The position numbers and the translations under genes are program-made. A stretch of DNA of 64,000 nucleotides, taken from an uncultured Anaeroplasmataceae bacterium. GTDB lineage: Bacteria; Bacillota_I; Bacilli_A; Acholeplasmatales; Anaeroplasmataceae. Positions 51,429 to 61,229 of this stretch are shown one piece after another. The stretch spans positions 1 to 64,000 of the forward strand of contig CAJTXR010000007.1 in NCBI GenBank assembly GCA_910584005.1, written 5' to 3'. The first letter of the stretch is position 1. Each line of letters starts with the position of its first letter. The notes beneath the pieces are model-generated. The model was not told the origin of the DNA. It saw nothing but the letters and a program-made list of their open reading frames with translations, and ran no database searches.

Positions 51429-54400
51429 TGAAAAAACTAGTAAAAATTCGTTTAATTAACTGGCATTATTTATCCAATGAAACGATTGAATTAGAAGGAA
51501 ATACTTTATTATCAGGGCCAAACGCATCTGGTAAATCTACCATTATGGATGCGATTACTTATATTTTGACGGCTGGAGATACAATGTTTAACCTAGCTGC
51601 GAATGAAAAAGGAAAACGTGACTTACGTGGCTATGTGAAATGTAAGTTAGGTATGGATGATAAGGAGTATTTGAGAAATGGTGATGTTTCTGGTCATGTT
51701 GCGTTAGAATTCTATGATGAGAAAACAGAAAGTAGATTTGCAGTTGGGGCTGTCATTGATGCTTTTGGAGAACTATTACCAGTTAAAACGTTATTTTACC
51801 GCACATTTGAACCCATCAATGATACTATGTTCGTTTCTGATGAGCATCAAATCTATGGTACGGTGGAATTTAGAAAACATAATCCTAATTTTGAATTTTA
51901 TTTGACTAAGAAAGAAGCTAAACGTGGATTTAGAACTGCTTTTGGTTCAATAAATGAAGATTTTTATCGTTTAATTCCTAAGGCACTTGCTTTTAAACCT
52001 ATTACGGATGTAAAGGATTTTATTTATCAAAATATTCTTGAAGAAAAAGAAATAGATGTATCTGCAATCAAGGATTCAATTCGTTCCTATAAAGAATTAG
52101 AAAATACTTTAAAATTAATCAATAAGAAAATTACAGATTTAAAAGAGATTGATGGTATTTACCAAGAATTAAAAGGTATAGAAGAACGAAAAAATTATAT
52201 TGAATATTTAATGCATTTATTTGATACAGAAGCCATTCGTTCAGAAATTTCAGATGCAAAACGCCAAATTGAAAAACAAGAAGCGTTACGTGTAATGAAA
52301 GAAGAAGAAATTCATTCAATTGAACAAGAACTCTTAGCATTAAATGAACGTTCTAGAGATTTATATAATGCATTAAGTAACAATGATACCTTTAAGGCAG
52401 AAGAATATATTAATCGTGAGATATTAAAGACACAAACCAATATTACTGCCTTACAAGCTAATCAGCAATCCTTCTTGAAACGAGCATCTATTTATAAAGA
52501 TACAGTTAATGATTTAAGAAAAATATCAAATGAAAAATTATTTACTGAGATGGCTAATGTTTCATTAGTACAAATGAATAGCATGGATGTTGAATCCTCT
52601 AAATTAAAATTAAAGGATTTTCAATCTCGGTTAACTGCTGTTCAAAATAAAATGAATCAAGAACTTGGTTCTTTGGATGCGAAAAAGAGAGCTTTGGTAG
52701 CTCAAATCAATGAAATATCAACAAATCTTAAAGGATTAGATCAAAATCGTGTGAATTTTCCAACTCAATTATTACAAATTCGTGCCGAGATAGAAGAAGG
52801 CTTAAAACGGATTTATAATTATGATGTAAAGGTTCATATTTTTGCTGAAATTTGTGAGATCACCAATCAAGTATGGGCAGACACTGTAGAAATATTTTTA
52901 GGTAATCGTAGATTTAATATGATTGTTGAACCGAGATATTTTGATCAAGCATTACAGATTTTCTCAAGGATTAAGAGTCGGTATCGTTTATATGGTATAG
53001 GTTTAGTGAATACAAAACAAATTTCTAAATTTAAAGCCTATAAGCCAAATTCATTAGCATCTATTATAGATAGTGAGAATCAGGATGCAAGATGTTACAT
53101 TAATTATGTGGCAGGAAATGTTATCATGTGTAATGATGCAATGGAACTAGAAAACTACGAAACATCGATTACCAATGATTTATTAATCTATCGTGGATAT
53201 GCGGTAACAAGCTTAAATCCAAATGTAGAAAAGCCATTTATAGGAAAAAATGCTGCTTCTAAACAAGCTGTTTTATGGCATGAAAAGGCTGATGCGGCTA
53301 AAAACGAATATTTAGCATTGAATCATCAGATTGAAGAGTTAAATCAGATTTTAAGTTTGATAGATCGTATTGATGTTCGTCCTTTAGTAGAAGATTTAGA
53401 TAAGGCATTAACCTTAGAAAAAGAAAAACATACTTTAGAGGATTTATCTAAGCAAGCCATTCGTCAAAAGAGTGCTACTCCATCTGAACTTGAGGAAGAC
53501 TATGAGAAAATCTTAGAAACAATAAAATCATATGATGCAAAGAAGCTATCTTTAAGTAAAGAGATTGGTGGAATTGATAATGCAATTGATGCATTAAATG
53601 GTGTTATTTATAATAAAACTGGAGAACTTGCTACTTTAGAGGCTGACCTTAAAGAGTTATCTGGCGATTCTGTTGTTATCGAACAACGAGCTAAGGATGA
53701 ATATACAGCTTTAGTAGAAACAAAGAATTTTAAAGCGGCATTTAGTGAATATCAAGAAAAATATAAGACAGAAGAAGCTAGCTTTACTTTACTTTCTGAT
53801 ACTCTTGTTGCTAGACAATATGCGTATATCAATACTTATAATTCAACGTTTTCAATTGGATTAAGTGAGATTGATAAATTTATGGCAGAGCTAAATAAAC
53901 TTGAAAAAACAGAATTAATCAAATATGAACAAAAGGTTAGAAGTGCAAGAGAATCTGCAGAAATTGTATTTAAAGAAGATTTTATTGCAAAACTTAGAAA
54001 TAACATTTTGACTGCTGAACAAGAAATTTATAAGATTAATGAAACATTATCTAATATTACATTTGGTAATGACCGTTATGAGTTTATTTTCCCTAGAAGT
54101 AGTGAGTATGCTTCCTTTTATGAAATGGTTACTTCTGATTTAGAGAATAATAGTGAAGGTTTATTAACTTTGGAATTCCAGCAAAAATATGATCAACAAA
54201 TCCGCGAACTATTTGAAACTTTATCTATGGATGAGGTAAATAGTAATGGAGCGATTAATAAATTTACAGATTATCGGACATATATGGATTACGATATTCG
54301 TATTATCAATAAAAATGGGGATACAATGAGTTATTCTAAGGTGTTTAAGGAAAAATCTGGTGGTGAAACTCAGGTTCCATTCTATGTGGCTATCATCGCT

Positions 54401-54673
54401 TCCTTTGTCCGTGTCTATACAAAGAACTCTGTAGTAGCTGGGGATCCAATTGGTCTAGTATTATTTGATGAAGTATTTGATAAAATGGATGCAAACCGTA
54501 TGCATGCAATGATGAATTTCATTAATTCTATGCCACTTCAGGTAATTATTGCTTGCCCTCCACAACGTATGGATATTTTGCAAGAGTTTGCAAAAACAAC
54601 ATTAATTATGGTTCGGCAAGGAACAAGAGCTACCGTTTTACCAATGCTAAAGAAAGAGGAGGAAGAGGAATAA
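51428..54673 (+). CDS. mksB: MksB/JetC-like SMC ATPase
   Basis: Walker A GPNASGKST lies at about residues 30-38, two long coiled coils flank a hinge near 440-560, and C-terminal KEKSGGETQVPFYVA (signature) and IGLVLFDEVFDKMD (Walker B) close the head. At 1081 residues it fits the MukB-like SMC class. It binds MksF/MksE to entrap DNA. The stop shares its A with the sepF ATG. Confidence 0.9.
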   Translation: MKKLVKIRLINWHYLSNETIELEGNTLLSGPNASGKSTIMDAITYILTAGDTMFNLAANEKGKRDLRGYVKCKLGMDDKEYLRNGDVSGHVALEFYDEKTESRFAVGAVIDAFGELLPVKTLFYRTFEPINDTMFVSDEHQIYGTVEFRKHNPNFEFYLTKKEAKRGFRTAFGSINEDFYRLIPKALAFKPITDVKDFIYQNILEEKEIDVSAIKDSIRSYKELENTLKLINKKITDLKEIDGIYQELKGIEERKNYIEYLMHLFDTEAIRSEISDAKRQIEKQEALRVMKEEEIHSIEQELLALNERSRDLYNALSNNDTFKAEEYINREILKTQTNITALQANQQSFLKRASIYKDTVNDLRKISNEKLFTEMANVSLVQMNSMDVESSKLKLKDFQSRLTAVQNKMNQELGSLDAKKRALVAQINEISTNLKGLDQNRVNFPTQLLQIRAEIEEGLKRIYNYDVKVHIFAEICEITNQVWADTVEIFLGNRRFNMIVEPRYFDQALQIFSRIKSRYRLYGIGLVNTKQISKFKAYKPNSLASIIDSENQDARCYINYVAGNVIMCNDAMELENYETSITNDLLIYRGYAVTSLNPNVEKPFIGKNAASKQAVLWHEKADAAKNEYLALNHQIEELNQILSLIDRIDVRPLVEDLDKALTLEKEKHTLEDLSKQAIRQKSATPSELEEDYEKILETIKSYDAKKLSLSKEIGGIDNAIDALNGVIYNKTGELATLEADLKELSGDSVVIEQRAKDEYTALVETKNFKAAFSEYQEKYKTEEASFTLLSDTLVARQYAYINTYNSTFSIGLSEIDKFMAELNKLEKTELIKYEQKVRSARESAEIVFKEDFIAKLRNNILTAEQEIYKINETLSNITFGNDRYEFIFPRSSEYASFYEMVTSDLENNSEGLLTLEFQQKYDQQIRELFETLSMDEVNSNGAINKFTDYRTYMDYDIRIINKNGDTMSYSKVFKEKSGGETQVPFYVAIIASFVRVYTKNSVVAGDPIGLVLFDEVFDKMDANRMHAMMNFINSMPLQVIIACPPQRMDILQEFAKTTLIMVRQGTRATVLPMLKKEEEEE

Positions 54674-55017
54674 TGGGTTTATTTGGAAAAAAGAAAAATG
54701 CCTATGAAGAGGCTTCTAATGATTTAAATAATAATCAGTTAGCTAGCGACCGAATTATTTTCTTTCAGATGATTGATAGTGATAAAAAGGTTCAAGAATT
54801 ATCAGATGAATTGATGAATGGAAATCCTTTAGTAATCAATTTTGATAATTTGGAGCCATCTGTTGCAAATAAGATACTTTCTTTTCTAGCAGGTGTTAGT
54901 TATGCAATTGAAGGAAGAAATGTTAAAATAAATGATAGAACTTTCTTATTTGCTCGTAAGGTTGATTTTTATGATGGCTCTTTACAAGAGTTTATTGAAA
55001 ATTTACCAAAAAATTAA
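54673..55017 (+). CDS. sepF: SepF-like cell-division protein
   Basis: GLFGKKKNAYEEASNDL is an N-terminal linker. Residues about 35-114 have SepF features: PLVINFDNLEPSVANKILSF and LAGVSYAIEGRNVKIND, the dimerisation/polymerisation core. The start at 54673 overlaps the MksB stop. SepF tethers FtsZ to the membrane. Translational fusion to a condensin operon links chromosome handling with division. The membrane-binding helix is weak, so it may be a SepF paralogue. Confidence 0.8.
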   Translation: MGLFGKKKNAYEEASNDLNNNQLASDRIIFFQMIDSDKKVQELSDELMNGNPLVINFDNLEPSVANKILSFLAGVSYAIEGRNVKINDRTFLFARKVDFYDGSLQEFIENLPKN

Positions 55018-55024
55018 TTGAAAT

Positions 55025-55055
55025 TTAGGTTATCCATCGGATAGCCTATTTTTAT
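55025..55055 (+). terminator. Terminator of the mks-sepF operon
   Basis: AGGTTATCC pairs with GGATAGCCT (one G-T) around ATC, followed by T. Confidence 0.8.
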
Positions 55056-55190
55056 TAAGATTCAGGAAATTAAATTTATTTTTGAAAAAGAAGCATATAG
55101 GTTCAATGTACTTTGTCATTGAGTATTATTATATAATTTGATATAATAAATTTGTATTAAAATATTCTTCATGAAAATTGGAGGTGCCAG

Positions 55191-56891
55191 ATGATTTTAA
55201 GTAGCGATGGTTTATCGGCTGGTAACATGCTGATGCAGCTTATGATGGTATTAGGTGGATTAGGATTATTCCTATATGGAATTAATCAAATGGGAGATTC
55301 CTTAAAAACCATAGCTGGCGATCGGTTAAAGATTTTTATAGAAAAAACGACAAATACGCCATTAAAAGGAATTTTGGTGGGAATTTTGGTGACTGCATTA
55401 ATTCAGTCTTCCTCAGGGACAACTGCATTAATGGTTAGTTTGGTTCGATCAGGGTTAATGACATTTCCTCAGGCGATTGGAGTAATCTTAGGGGCAAATA
55501 TAGGAGCCACAGTTACCTCTTTTATTGTCAGTTTAAACATAGAAAAATATTCTTTATTATTTGTTGGAGTAGGAGCACTCATTATCTTTTTTATTAAAAG
55601 TGATAAGATAAAAGAGGTAGGAAAAATTATATTTGGATTTGGTTTATTATTTTTTGGTTTACAAACTATGGGGGATGCTTTAAATGTTATCTTAAAAGCA
55701 TATGAAGCACAAACAACAAGTGCATTTGCGTTCCTATCCAAAGTGCCAATTTTAGGTTTGCTTATTGGAACAGGTGTAACTGCAATTGTTCAATCCTCCT
55801 CTGCAACTATTAGTATTCTTCAAACTTTATATCAGCAAGGGACAATTGCCATCATTGGAGCTATTCCAATCATGCTTGGATGTAATATAGGTACAACAGT
55901 TACAGCTTGTATTGCCTGTGTTGGCGGTGGTGTTCAGGCAAAACGAACGGCGACAGTTCATGTTATGTTTAATGTTGTCGGTGCTGTTTTGTTTATGATC
56001 CTATTATGGCCTTTTTCAAAATTAATGGAACTCATTGAGGCAAGTTTATTATCGGGTTTGGGAACTAGACCGAGAATGACTATCGCCATTTGTCATATGC
56101 TATTTAATGTTATTACTACAATTGTAATGTTTTTCTTTATACCTCTTATGGTTAAACTTGCCAATCGCTTAATTAAGGATAAGCCAGATGAAAAACAAAC
56201 AATTTTGGATGAATTATTAGATTATTCGTTAATAGAAAAATCACCGACTTTGGCGTTATCTTTTGCTAAAAAATCAGTAGATTATATGTGCAAATGTGTG
56301 ACAGAATATGTCCAAATGGCGAAAAACTATAGTTTTGAAAAGAAAAGGAACTTTGAAACTGATCCTGCTGAACTTGAAAAAACAATCAATAGTCTAGACA
56401 AAAGAATCCATGATTATTTAATTAAACTTACGCTTATGGATTTAAGTGTTACAAATTCTCATTTGTTATCTGCTTATTTAGATACGATTAAGGATTTAGA
56501 AAGAATTGGGGATCATTGTACAAATATTTTTGAATTTTTTGATGAACGCTATGAAACAAATAAGGAACTTTCTATTGATGGTAAGCAGGATTTAGAACAA
56601 ATTTATGAAGTCTTATTAAATATGGTAAATGTGACGATTGAGTCATTTTACCATTGGGACAAAGAACTTGCCTTAAAGGCAAATCAATATGAAGAAGAAA
56701 TTGATAAGCTAGAGGTTGTTTTTCACCATCGTCATGTTCACCGAATCAATAGCGGAGCATGCAGTTATTTAAATGCAGATCATTATGTTGAAATTTTATC
56801 TAATATAGAACGTATGGGAGATCACTTAAAAAATATTTCGGATAGCATAGTTGCTGATGAATATTGTAAGTTTGATGAATTTAATCATTAA
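55191..56891 (+). CDS. Na/Pi symporter with PhoU-like domain
   Basis: Two Na/Pi cotransporter repeats each have an internal QSSS motif: ALIQSSSGTTALMV near residue 67 and AIVQSSSATISIL near 200. Residues 350-566 are helical and PhoU-like with ERIGDHCTNIFEF and ERMGDHLKNIS. The NptA/YjbB family moves phosphate with sodium, in or out. GGAGGTGCC precedes the ATG. Monocistronic by layout. Confidence 0.9.
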   Translation: MILSSDGLSAGNMLMQLMMVLGGLGLFLYGINQMGDSLKTIAGDRLKIFIEKTTNTPLKGILVGILVTALIQSSSGTTALMVSLVRSGLMTFPQAIGVILGANIGATVTSFIVSLNIEKYSLLFVGVGALIIFFIKSDKIKEVGKIIFGFGLLFFGLQTMGDALNVILKAYEAQTTSAFAFLSKVPILGLLIGTGVTAIVQSSSATISILQTLYQQGTIAIIGAIPIMLGCNIGTTVTACIACVGGGVQAKRTATVHVMFNVVGAVLFMILLWPFSKLMELIEASLLSGLGTRPRMTIAICHMLFNVITTIVMFFFIPLMVKLANRLIKDKPDEKQTILDELLDYSLIEKSPTLALSFAKKSVDYMCKCVTEYVQMAKNYSFEKKRNFETDPAELEKTINSLDKRIHDYLIKLTLMDLSVTNSHLLSAYLDTIKDLERIGDHCTNIFEFFDERYETNKELSIDGKQDLEQIYEVLLNMVNVTIESFYHWDKELALKANQYEEEIDKLEVVFHHRHVHRINSGACSYLNADHYVEILSNIERMGDHLKNISDSIVADEYCKFDEFNH

Positions 56892-56926
56892 AGATTTAAC
56901 TTTATGGTTTTGTTTTTTGAAATTTC

Positions 56927-56955
56927 TTGCTAATCAATGCGTTAACTTGTATAAT
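56927..56955 (+). promoter_or_regulatory. Promoter of the hydrogenase gene
   Basis: TTGCTA (56927-56932), 17 bases, TATAAT (56950-56955); GGAGGG follows before ATG 56982. Confidence 0.65.
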
Positions 56956-56981
56956 TAAAATGAAAAATGGAGGGTACTTAT

Positions 56982-58484
56982 ATGATAGAAAGTTATTCAT
57001 CTATATTAACGATAAGAAGAAAGGTTTTTGAAGAAGTTGCAAAACTTGCTTATGAAGGAGGCGACTATAGCCGAATAGAAGAAATTCCTTACCAGATGTT
57101 AAAGGGACAAGCAAAATATCGTGAATCAATATTTTTAGAGCGAGCAATTGTTGCTGAACGATTACGATTGGCTATTGGGTTACCTGTTCGTAGTGCAGAT
57201 GAACATGCTCCAATTGCGAAAGGAATTGAAGAAGCAATTTGTACGCATCGGTATTATGAACCACCACTTGTCAATGTGATTGATTTTGCATGCAATGCAT
57301 GTCCTACAGACTCTTATTTTGTTACGGATGCTTGTGAGGGATGTCTTGCAAATCCTTGCTCTAATGTATGTCCAAAGGATGCCATTAAGATTGTGAATGG
57401 GAAGTCAACCATAAATCAAGACTTATGCATTAAGTGTGGTAGATGTGTAGATGTATGTCCATATAAGGCAATTGTTCATCGTCAAAGACCTTGTGAAAAA
57501 GCCTGTGGAATGAATGCGATAGAATCAGATGAGTTTGGTCGTGCTAAAATAAATTATGATAAATGTGTAAGCTGTGGAATGTGTTTAGTGAATTGTCCTT
57601 TTGGAGCAATAGCAGATAAATCTCAGATTTTCCAGATTATTCAATCCATTCGTGCTAAAGAAGAAATCTATGCAATTATGGCTCCAGCCTTTGTCGGACA
57701 ATTTGGACCTAAGGTGAATTTAAAAACGATAGATGATGCAATGGAAAAACTAGGGTTTACAGGGGTATATGAAGTTTCAATAGGTGCAGATTTATGTACA
57801 TATGAAGAAGCATTAGATTTCTTAGAAAAGGTTCCTTCTCAATTAAATTTTATGGGTACTTCTTGTTGTCCTTCATGGTCAGTTATGGCTAAAACTGAAT
57901 TTCCTGAGTTTAAAGATAATATCTCTATGGCATTAACCCCAATGGTTTTAACTGCCCGTTTAGTTAAAAAAGAACATCCGAATGCTAAGGTAGTATTTGT
58001 TGGTCCCTGTGCTGCTAAAAAACTTGAGGCTTCTAGAAAAAGTGTTCGTAGTGATGTAGATTTTGTTTTAACGTTTGAAGAATTGATGGGAATGTTTAGT
58101 GCAAAAAAGGTTGATTTTAATACATTAAAGGAAAAACCACTTAAGAATGTGACAACTGCTGATGGTAGAGGATTTGCAGTAGCGGGTGGAGTTGCTCAAG
58201 CGGTTGTAAATACGATTAAAAAGATGAACCCAAATTTACAAATTAAAGTTGCTTCTGCACAAGGGCTTGAGAATTGTAAAAAACTTTTAAAGGATGCTAA
58301 GGCTGGAAAGTATAATGGATATTTATTAGAAGGTATGGCTTGTCCTTATGGATGTGTTAGTGGAGCAGGAACTTTGAGCTTGGCACCAAAAACAAAAGCA
58401 ATGGTAGAGGTTTCTAAGCGAGAAGCAGTTAAGAAAAATGTATTAGAATCTGAATATTTAGATCAATTAAATCATTTAGATTAA
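56982..58484 (+). CDS. Monomeric [FeFe] hydrogenase, group-B-like
   Basis: The protein interconverts protons and H2 at an H-cluster. N-terminal ferredoxin-like clusters: CEGCLANPCSNVCPKDAI, CIKCGRCVDVCPYKAI and CVSCGMCLVNCPFGAI. H-cluster motifs: TSCCPSW (L1) near residue 293, VGPCAAKK (L2) and EGMACPYGCVSGAGTL (L3). L2 begins GPC rather than the MPC of group A. At about 500 residues it matches the B1-type. ATG 56982 is chosen over 56967, since GGAGGG lies between. It marks an anaerobic, fermenting host. Confidence 0.85.
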   Translation: MIESYSSILTIRRKVFEEVAKLAYEGGDYSRIEEIPYQMLKGQAKYRESIFLERAIVAERLRLAIGLPVRSADEHAPIAKGIEEAICTHRYYEPPLVNVIDFACNACPTDSYFVTDACEGCLANPCSNVCPKDAIKIVNGKSTINQDLCIKCGRCVDVCPYKAIVHRQRPCEKACGMNAIESDEFGRAKINYDKCVSCGMCLVNCPFGAIADKSQIFQIIQSIRAKEEIYAIMAPAFVGQFGPKVNLKTIDDAMEKLGFTGVYEVSIGADLCTYEEALDFLEKVPSQLNFMGTSCCPSWSVMAKTEFPEFKDNISMALTPMVLTARLVKKEHPNAKVVFVGPCAAKKLEASRKSVRSDVDFVLTFEELMGMFSAKKVDFNTLKEKPLKNVTTADGRGFAVAGGVAQAVVNTIKKMNPNLQIKVASAQGLENCKKLLKDAKAGKYNGYLLEGMACPYGCVSGAGTLSLAPKTKAMVEVSKREAVKKNVLESEYLDQLNHLD

Positions 58485-58500
58485 ATTCATAATATAGAGA

Positions 58501-58530
58501 AAAACCTTGTTTATTGACAAGGTTTTTTTT
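58501..58530 (+). terminator. Terminator of the hydrogenase gene
   Basis: AAAACCTTGT pairs with ACAAGGTTTT around TTATTG, followed by T. Confidence 0.9.
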
Positions 58531-58559
58531 ATAACAAATGATAGTTCTTTAAAAAAATG

Positions 58560-58618
58560 TTCGACAACCATGTCTTTTTTTGTCGAAACTCTTTTTTTAA
58601 GAAAAGAATTATTATAGA
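58560..58618 (+). promoter_or_regulatory. Promoter region with paired Spo0A-box-like sites
   Basis: TTCGACA (58560-58566) and TGTCGAA (58581-58587) form an inverted pair of the 0A-box sequence upstream of TATAGA (58613-58618). It precedes the lipoprotein-metalloprotease pair. Confidence 0.45.
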
Positions 58619-58642
58619 ATAAAATAAAATGGGGGTTATGTA

Positions 58643-59497
58643 ATGAAAAAAAAAGTATATTTACTATTTATTTTAATGATTTTTCTTTGTTTTGTATTTT
58701 TGCTAGGAGGATGCTCAAACAAAAAAACTCTTGTAAAGATTGAAAATGATGAAGTAGTTAATTTGATTTTACATCAGAAAAATGCAGAAGATAGAGTAGG
58801 ATCATACACATTAAGAGATTTCTACCACCTAAAAACGAATTTAGACTTGACTATTTTAGAAGGTACAATTGATAGTAAAACAAATATGATTTGTGGATAC
58901 ATAGATAATGTAACAATTGCTAAAATAGGAAAAATGAATATGTTAGCACCAGAGGATGTTATTTTTACTAAGGGGATAGATTCTACTTTTACAATGTATC
59001 AAACTGCATTATACCACAATATTATTTCTCTAGAAGATAATCCGATTTATTTATATGACACAGAGTCAGTAACAAATATTCCTAAAGAATATGAGGAGAA
59101 AACATTAATATTTGTATTAAATCTTACCTCAGTTCATTTTAATAATGGAAAGAATTTACAGCACATAAGCTCCTTATCTGGAAAAATAAAAAATAATAAG
59201 TTTGTTCTTGATGATGTCAATCCAAAATTTCTAAATAATAAAATTATAATACCAGAATCCAAGATAAGCAATTATATGGATGAAGAACTTTTTGAAATTT
59301 TTTCAATTGAAGTAACTTTATATAATGAAAAATTAACTGTGGCTGAAAATGCAATTTCATTTTCTTTAGATGATTATGGAAAAGAGCTTTTTGAAATTTT
59401 TACTCCTGCAATTATATCAGAAGAAAAGGAATTAAAACCAAATACACAATATTATTTTGATTATTTAAAAATAAAAGAAATTTTACAAATAAGGTAA
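58643..59497 (+). CDS. Lipoprotein of unknown function
   Basis: The N-terminus (MIFLCFVFLLGGCSNKK) has a lipobox, LLGGC, for lipid anchoring. The 284-residue body has no family I recognise. The start follows TGGGGG. It is seven bases upstream of the secreted metalloprotease gene, so the two probably act together, for example as an anchor, partner or inhibitor. Confidence 0.7.
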   Translation: MKKKVYLLFILMIFLCFVFLLGGCSNKKTLVKIENDEVVNLILHQKNAEDRVGSYTLRDFYHLKTNLDLTILEGTIDSKTNMICGYIDNVTIAKIGKMNMLAPEDVIFTKGIDSTFTMYQTALYHNIISLEDNPIYLYDTESVTNIPKEYEEKTLIFVLNLTSVHFNNGKNLQHISSLSGKIKNNKFVLDDVNPKFLNNKIIIPESKISNYMDEELFEIFSIEVTLYNEKLTVAENAISFSLDDYGKELFEIFTPAIISEEKELKPNTQYYFDYLKIKEILQIR

Positions 59498-59504
59498 AGA
59501 TATT

Positions 59505-61028
59505 ATGAAAAAAAATAAGAAATTTTTTTTAGGTGGTTTATTATTTGTTATATTTATTTTATCATTGAATTTTGTTACAGAAGCACATAGTGCTCAGTTA
59601 GATGTTACTTATGATGATTGTATTCCATCTCCTTTTATAGATTATAATGATATAGGTGATGGATATAATGAAAAATGGTATCAATTAGAAAAACAAAATT
59701 TAGAATATCATTTATCGCATTCAAGTGATAACATTAGCACTATAAAATATTATATGAATCCAACCGGAAAGAATAATAGTTCATTCACTTGGGGAAGTGG
59801 TCTTACCACAGAGGAAACAAATAAAATAAAAATTGAATTTAAAAAAAGTATGGAAAAGTGGAATAATGTTTTCTATTATTCAACAAATTCAGATGGAACT
59901 ATTACCAAGCATAAACTAGTAAATGTGCTAGAAGGAACACAAAGCGATCATAATTTATTAATCTATCCATGCAATAATGAAACATACTATGCATTAACAA
60001 CTCCGATTGGAAATTATGATTCTATAAGTAATAATAATGGAGTAGAGCATAGACATTATGATACTTGGGAAATGTATTTCGACATATCATTATGGAAAGA
60101 TAGTTCTCATAGTGCACAAGAAGTAATTTTAAGTAGAACAGGAGCTCACGAGATTGGTCATATATTAGGGCTAAGAGATATTGATTCTATAGAGGGTGAT
60201 TCTAGTAAGTATCATCATGAAGAAATATTAATGGGTTATTCAAGATTTTTAATAGAAACAAGACAAACAGAAATTACATATAAGGATATTGCAGGTGTTG
60301 CAATAACGAGGGGATATCACAATGATCAACAACATATGTGGCTCTATGATTCAAAGGGGTCTTCAACTGGTAAATGTAAATTAATTTGTTCATTATGCAA
60401 CGGAGTGAAATACATCCCAAATCTTCATACTTACGCTCACTATACTTATGAGTCATGTAATAGAAATCATGGATTCAATAGTAATAATTTGATTCCAATA
60501 GCTAGCTATAACTCCAAGGATTACTATAAATGTAAATATTGTAGATATGTTTGTTCGGTCAAAAATCTTAAACCTCAACAATATATTTATCATGAAAATA
60601 ATGAATATCAACACCTAGGAATAAATACCGTTAGTGGTCTTGAGTTCTCTTTTTATGAAAATCATCAATATATAGGTTCAAATTGTTCACTTTGTGGACA
60701 CCATAAGCATATATGTAAATTCAAATATTATAACTACATTTCTCATAGTGGAGCATGCGAATGTGGGGAAACTTTTTTTGAATCTCACTATGTTATGGCA
60801 GAAGATATTGAAGGAGGAAAACAATTTGTGATATGTAGGGGTTGCTTTCATATTTTAGATTTAACAAAGGACATATCAACAATAAAAAATAGTAGCATAA
60901 AAAAATCTAAAAGAGGAAGCTACATATTGCCTAGCGGAATCCTTGTGTTAGTTCAAGATGATTTTGATGATTTTAAAAATGGTTTATTAAACTTTTTACC
61001 TAATAGTGATGTTCTTTTTGAAACATAA
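59505..61028 (+). CDS. Secreted zinc metalloprotease with C-terminal CxxC array
   Basis: A signal peptide (KKFFLGGLLFVIFILSLNF) leads. GAHEIGHILGLRD near residues 213-225 is an HExxHxxG zinc site, as in metzincin (M10-like) proteases. Residues 280-460 hold about six cysteine pairs (CKLICSLC, CKYCRYVC, CSLCGHHKHIC, CECG, CRGC), probably extracellular zinc ribbons or disulfides. At 507 residues no complete family match is seen. It follows the lipoprotein gene closely. The protease call is strong; the substrate is unknown. Confidence 0.7.
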   Translation: MKKNKKFFLGGLLFVIFILSLNFVTEAHSAQLDVTYDDCIPSPFIDYNDIGDGYNEKWYQLEKQNLEYHLSHSSDNISTIKYYMNPTGKNNSSFTWGSGLTTEETNKIKIEFKKSMEKWNNVFYYSTNSDGTITKHKLVNVLEGTQSDHNLLIYPCNNETYYALTTPIGNYDSISNNNGVEHRHYDTWEMYFDISLWKDSSHSAQEVILSRTGAHEIGHILGLRDIDSIEGDSSKYHHEEILMGYSRFLIETRQTEITYKDIAGVAITRGYHNDQQHMWLYDSKGSSTGKCKLICSLCNGVKYIPNLHTYAHYTYESCNRNHGFNSNNLIPIASYNSKDYYKCKYCRYVCSVKNLKPQQYIYHENNEYQHLGINTVSGLEFSFYENHQYIGSNCSLCGHHKHICKFKYYNYISHSGACECGETFFESHYVMAEDIEGGKQFVICRGCFHILDLTKDISTIKNSSIKKSKRGSYILPSGILVLVQDDFDDFKNGLLNFLPNSDVLFET

Positions 61029-61170
61029 CGTAATAAATCAAATGCTCCTTTAAAAAGTTTTTTATAAAAAGAAAAATAAAACTTTTTTTGTAATTTTTGG
61101 AGTTTTTAAAGATTGGCATTCGTGCTCTATTATTTGAATAGGTGCAGAATAATCCAGTGTTTTTAACAAG

Positions 61171-61200
61171 AAAAAAGGGTAGGTTACGCCTACCCTTTTC
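61171..61200 (-). terminator. Terminator of the PPi-PFK gene
   Basis: AAAAGGGTAGG pairs with CCTACCCTTTT; on the minus strand a T run (TTTTTT) follows. Confidence 0.85.
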
Positions 61201-61229
61201 ATATGAATCATTTATTGTTTTTCAACAAT

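Noticed and set aside
49422..54673. Wadjet anti-plasmid system
   Set aside because: JetD nuclease is missing and the operon continues directly into sepF, pointing to a housekeeping condensin.
61029..61170. Gene between the metalloprotease and pfp
   Set aside because: No reading frame with a ribosome site; only the pfp terminator follows.
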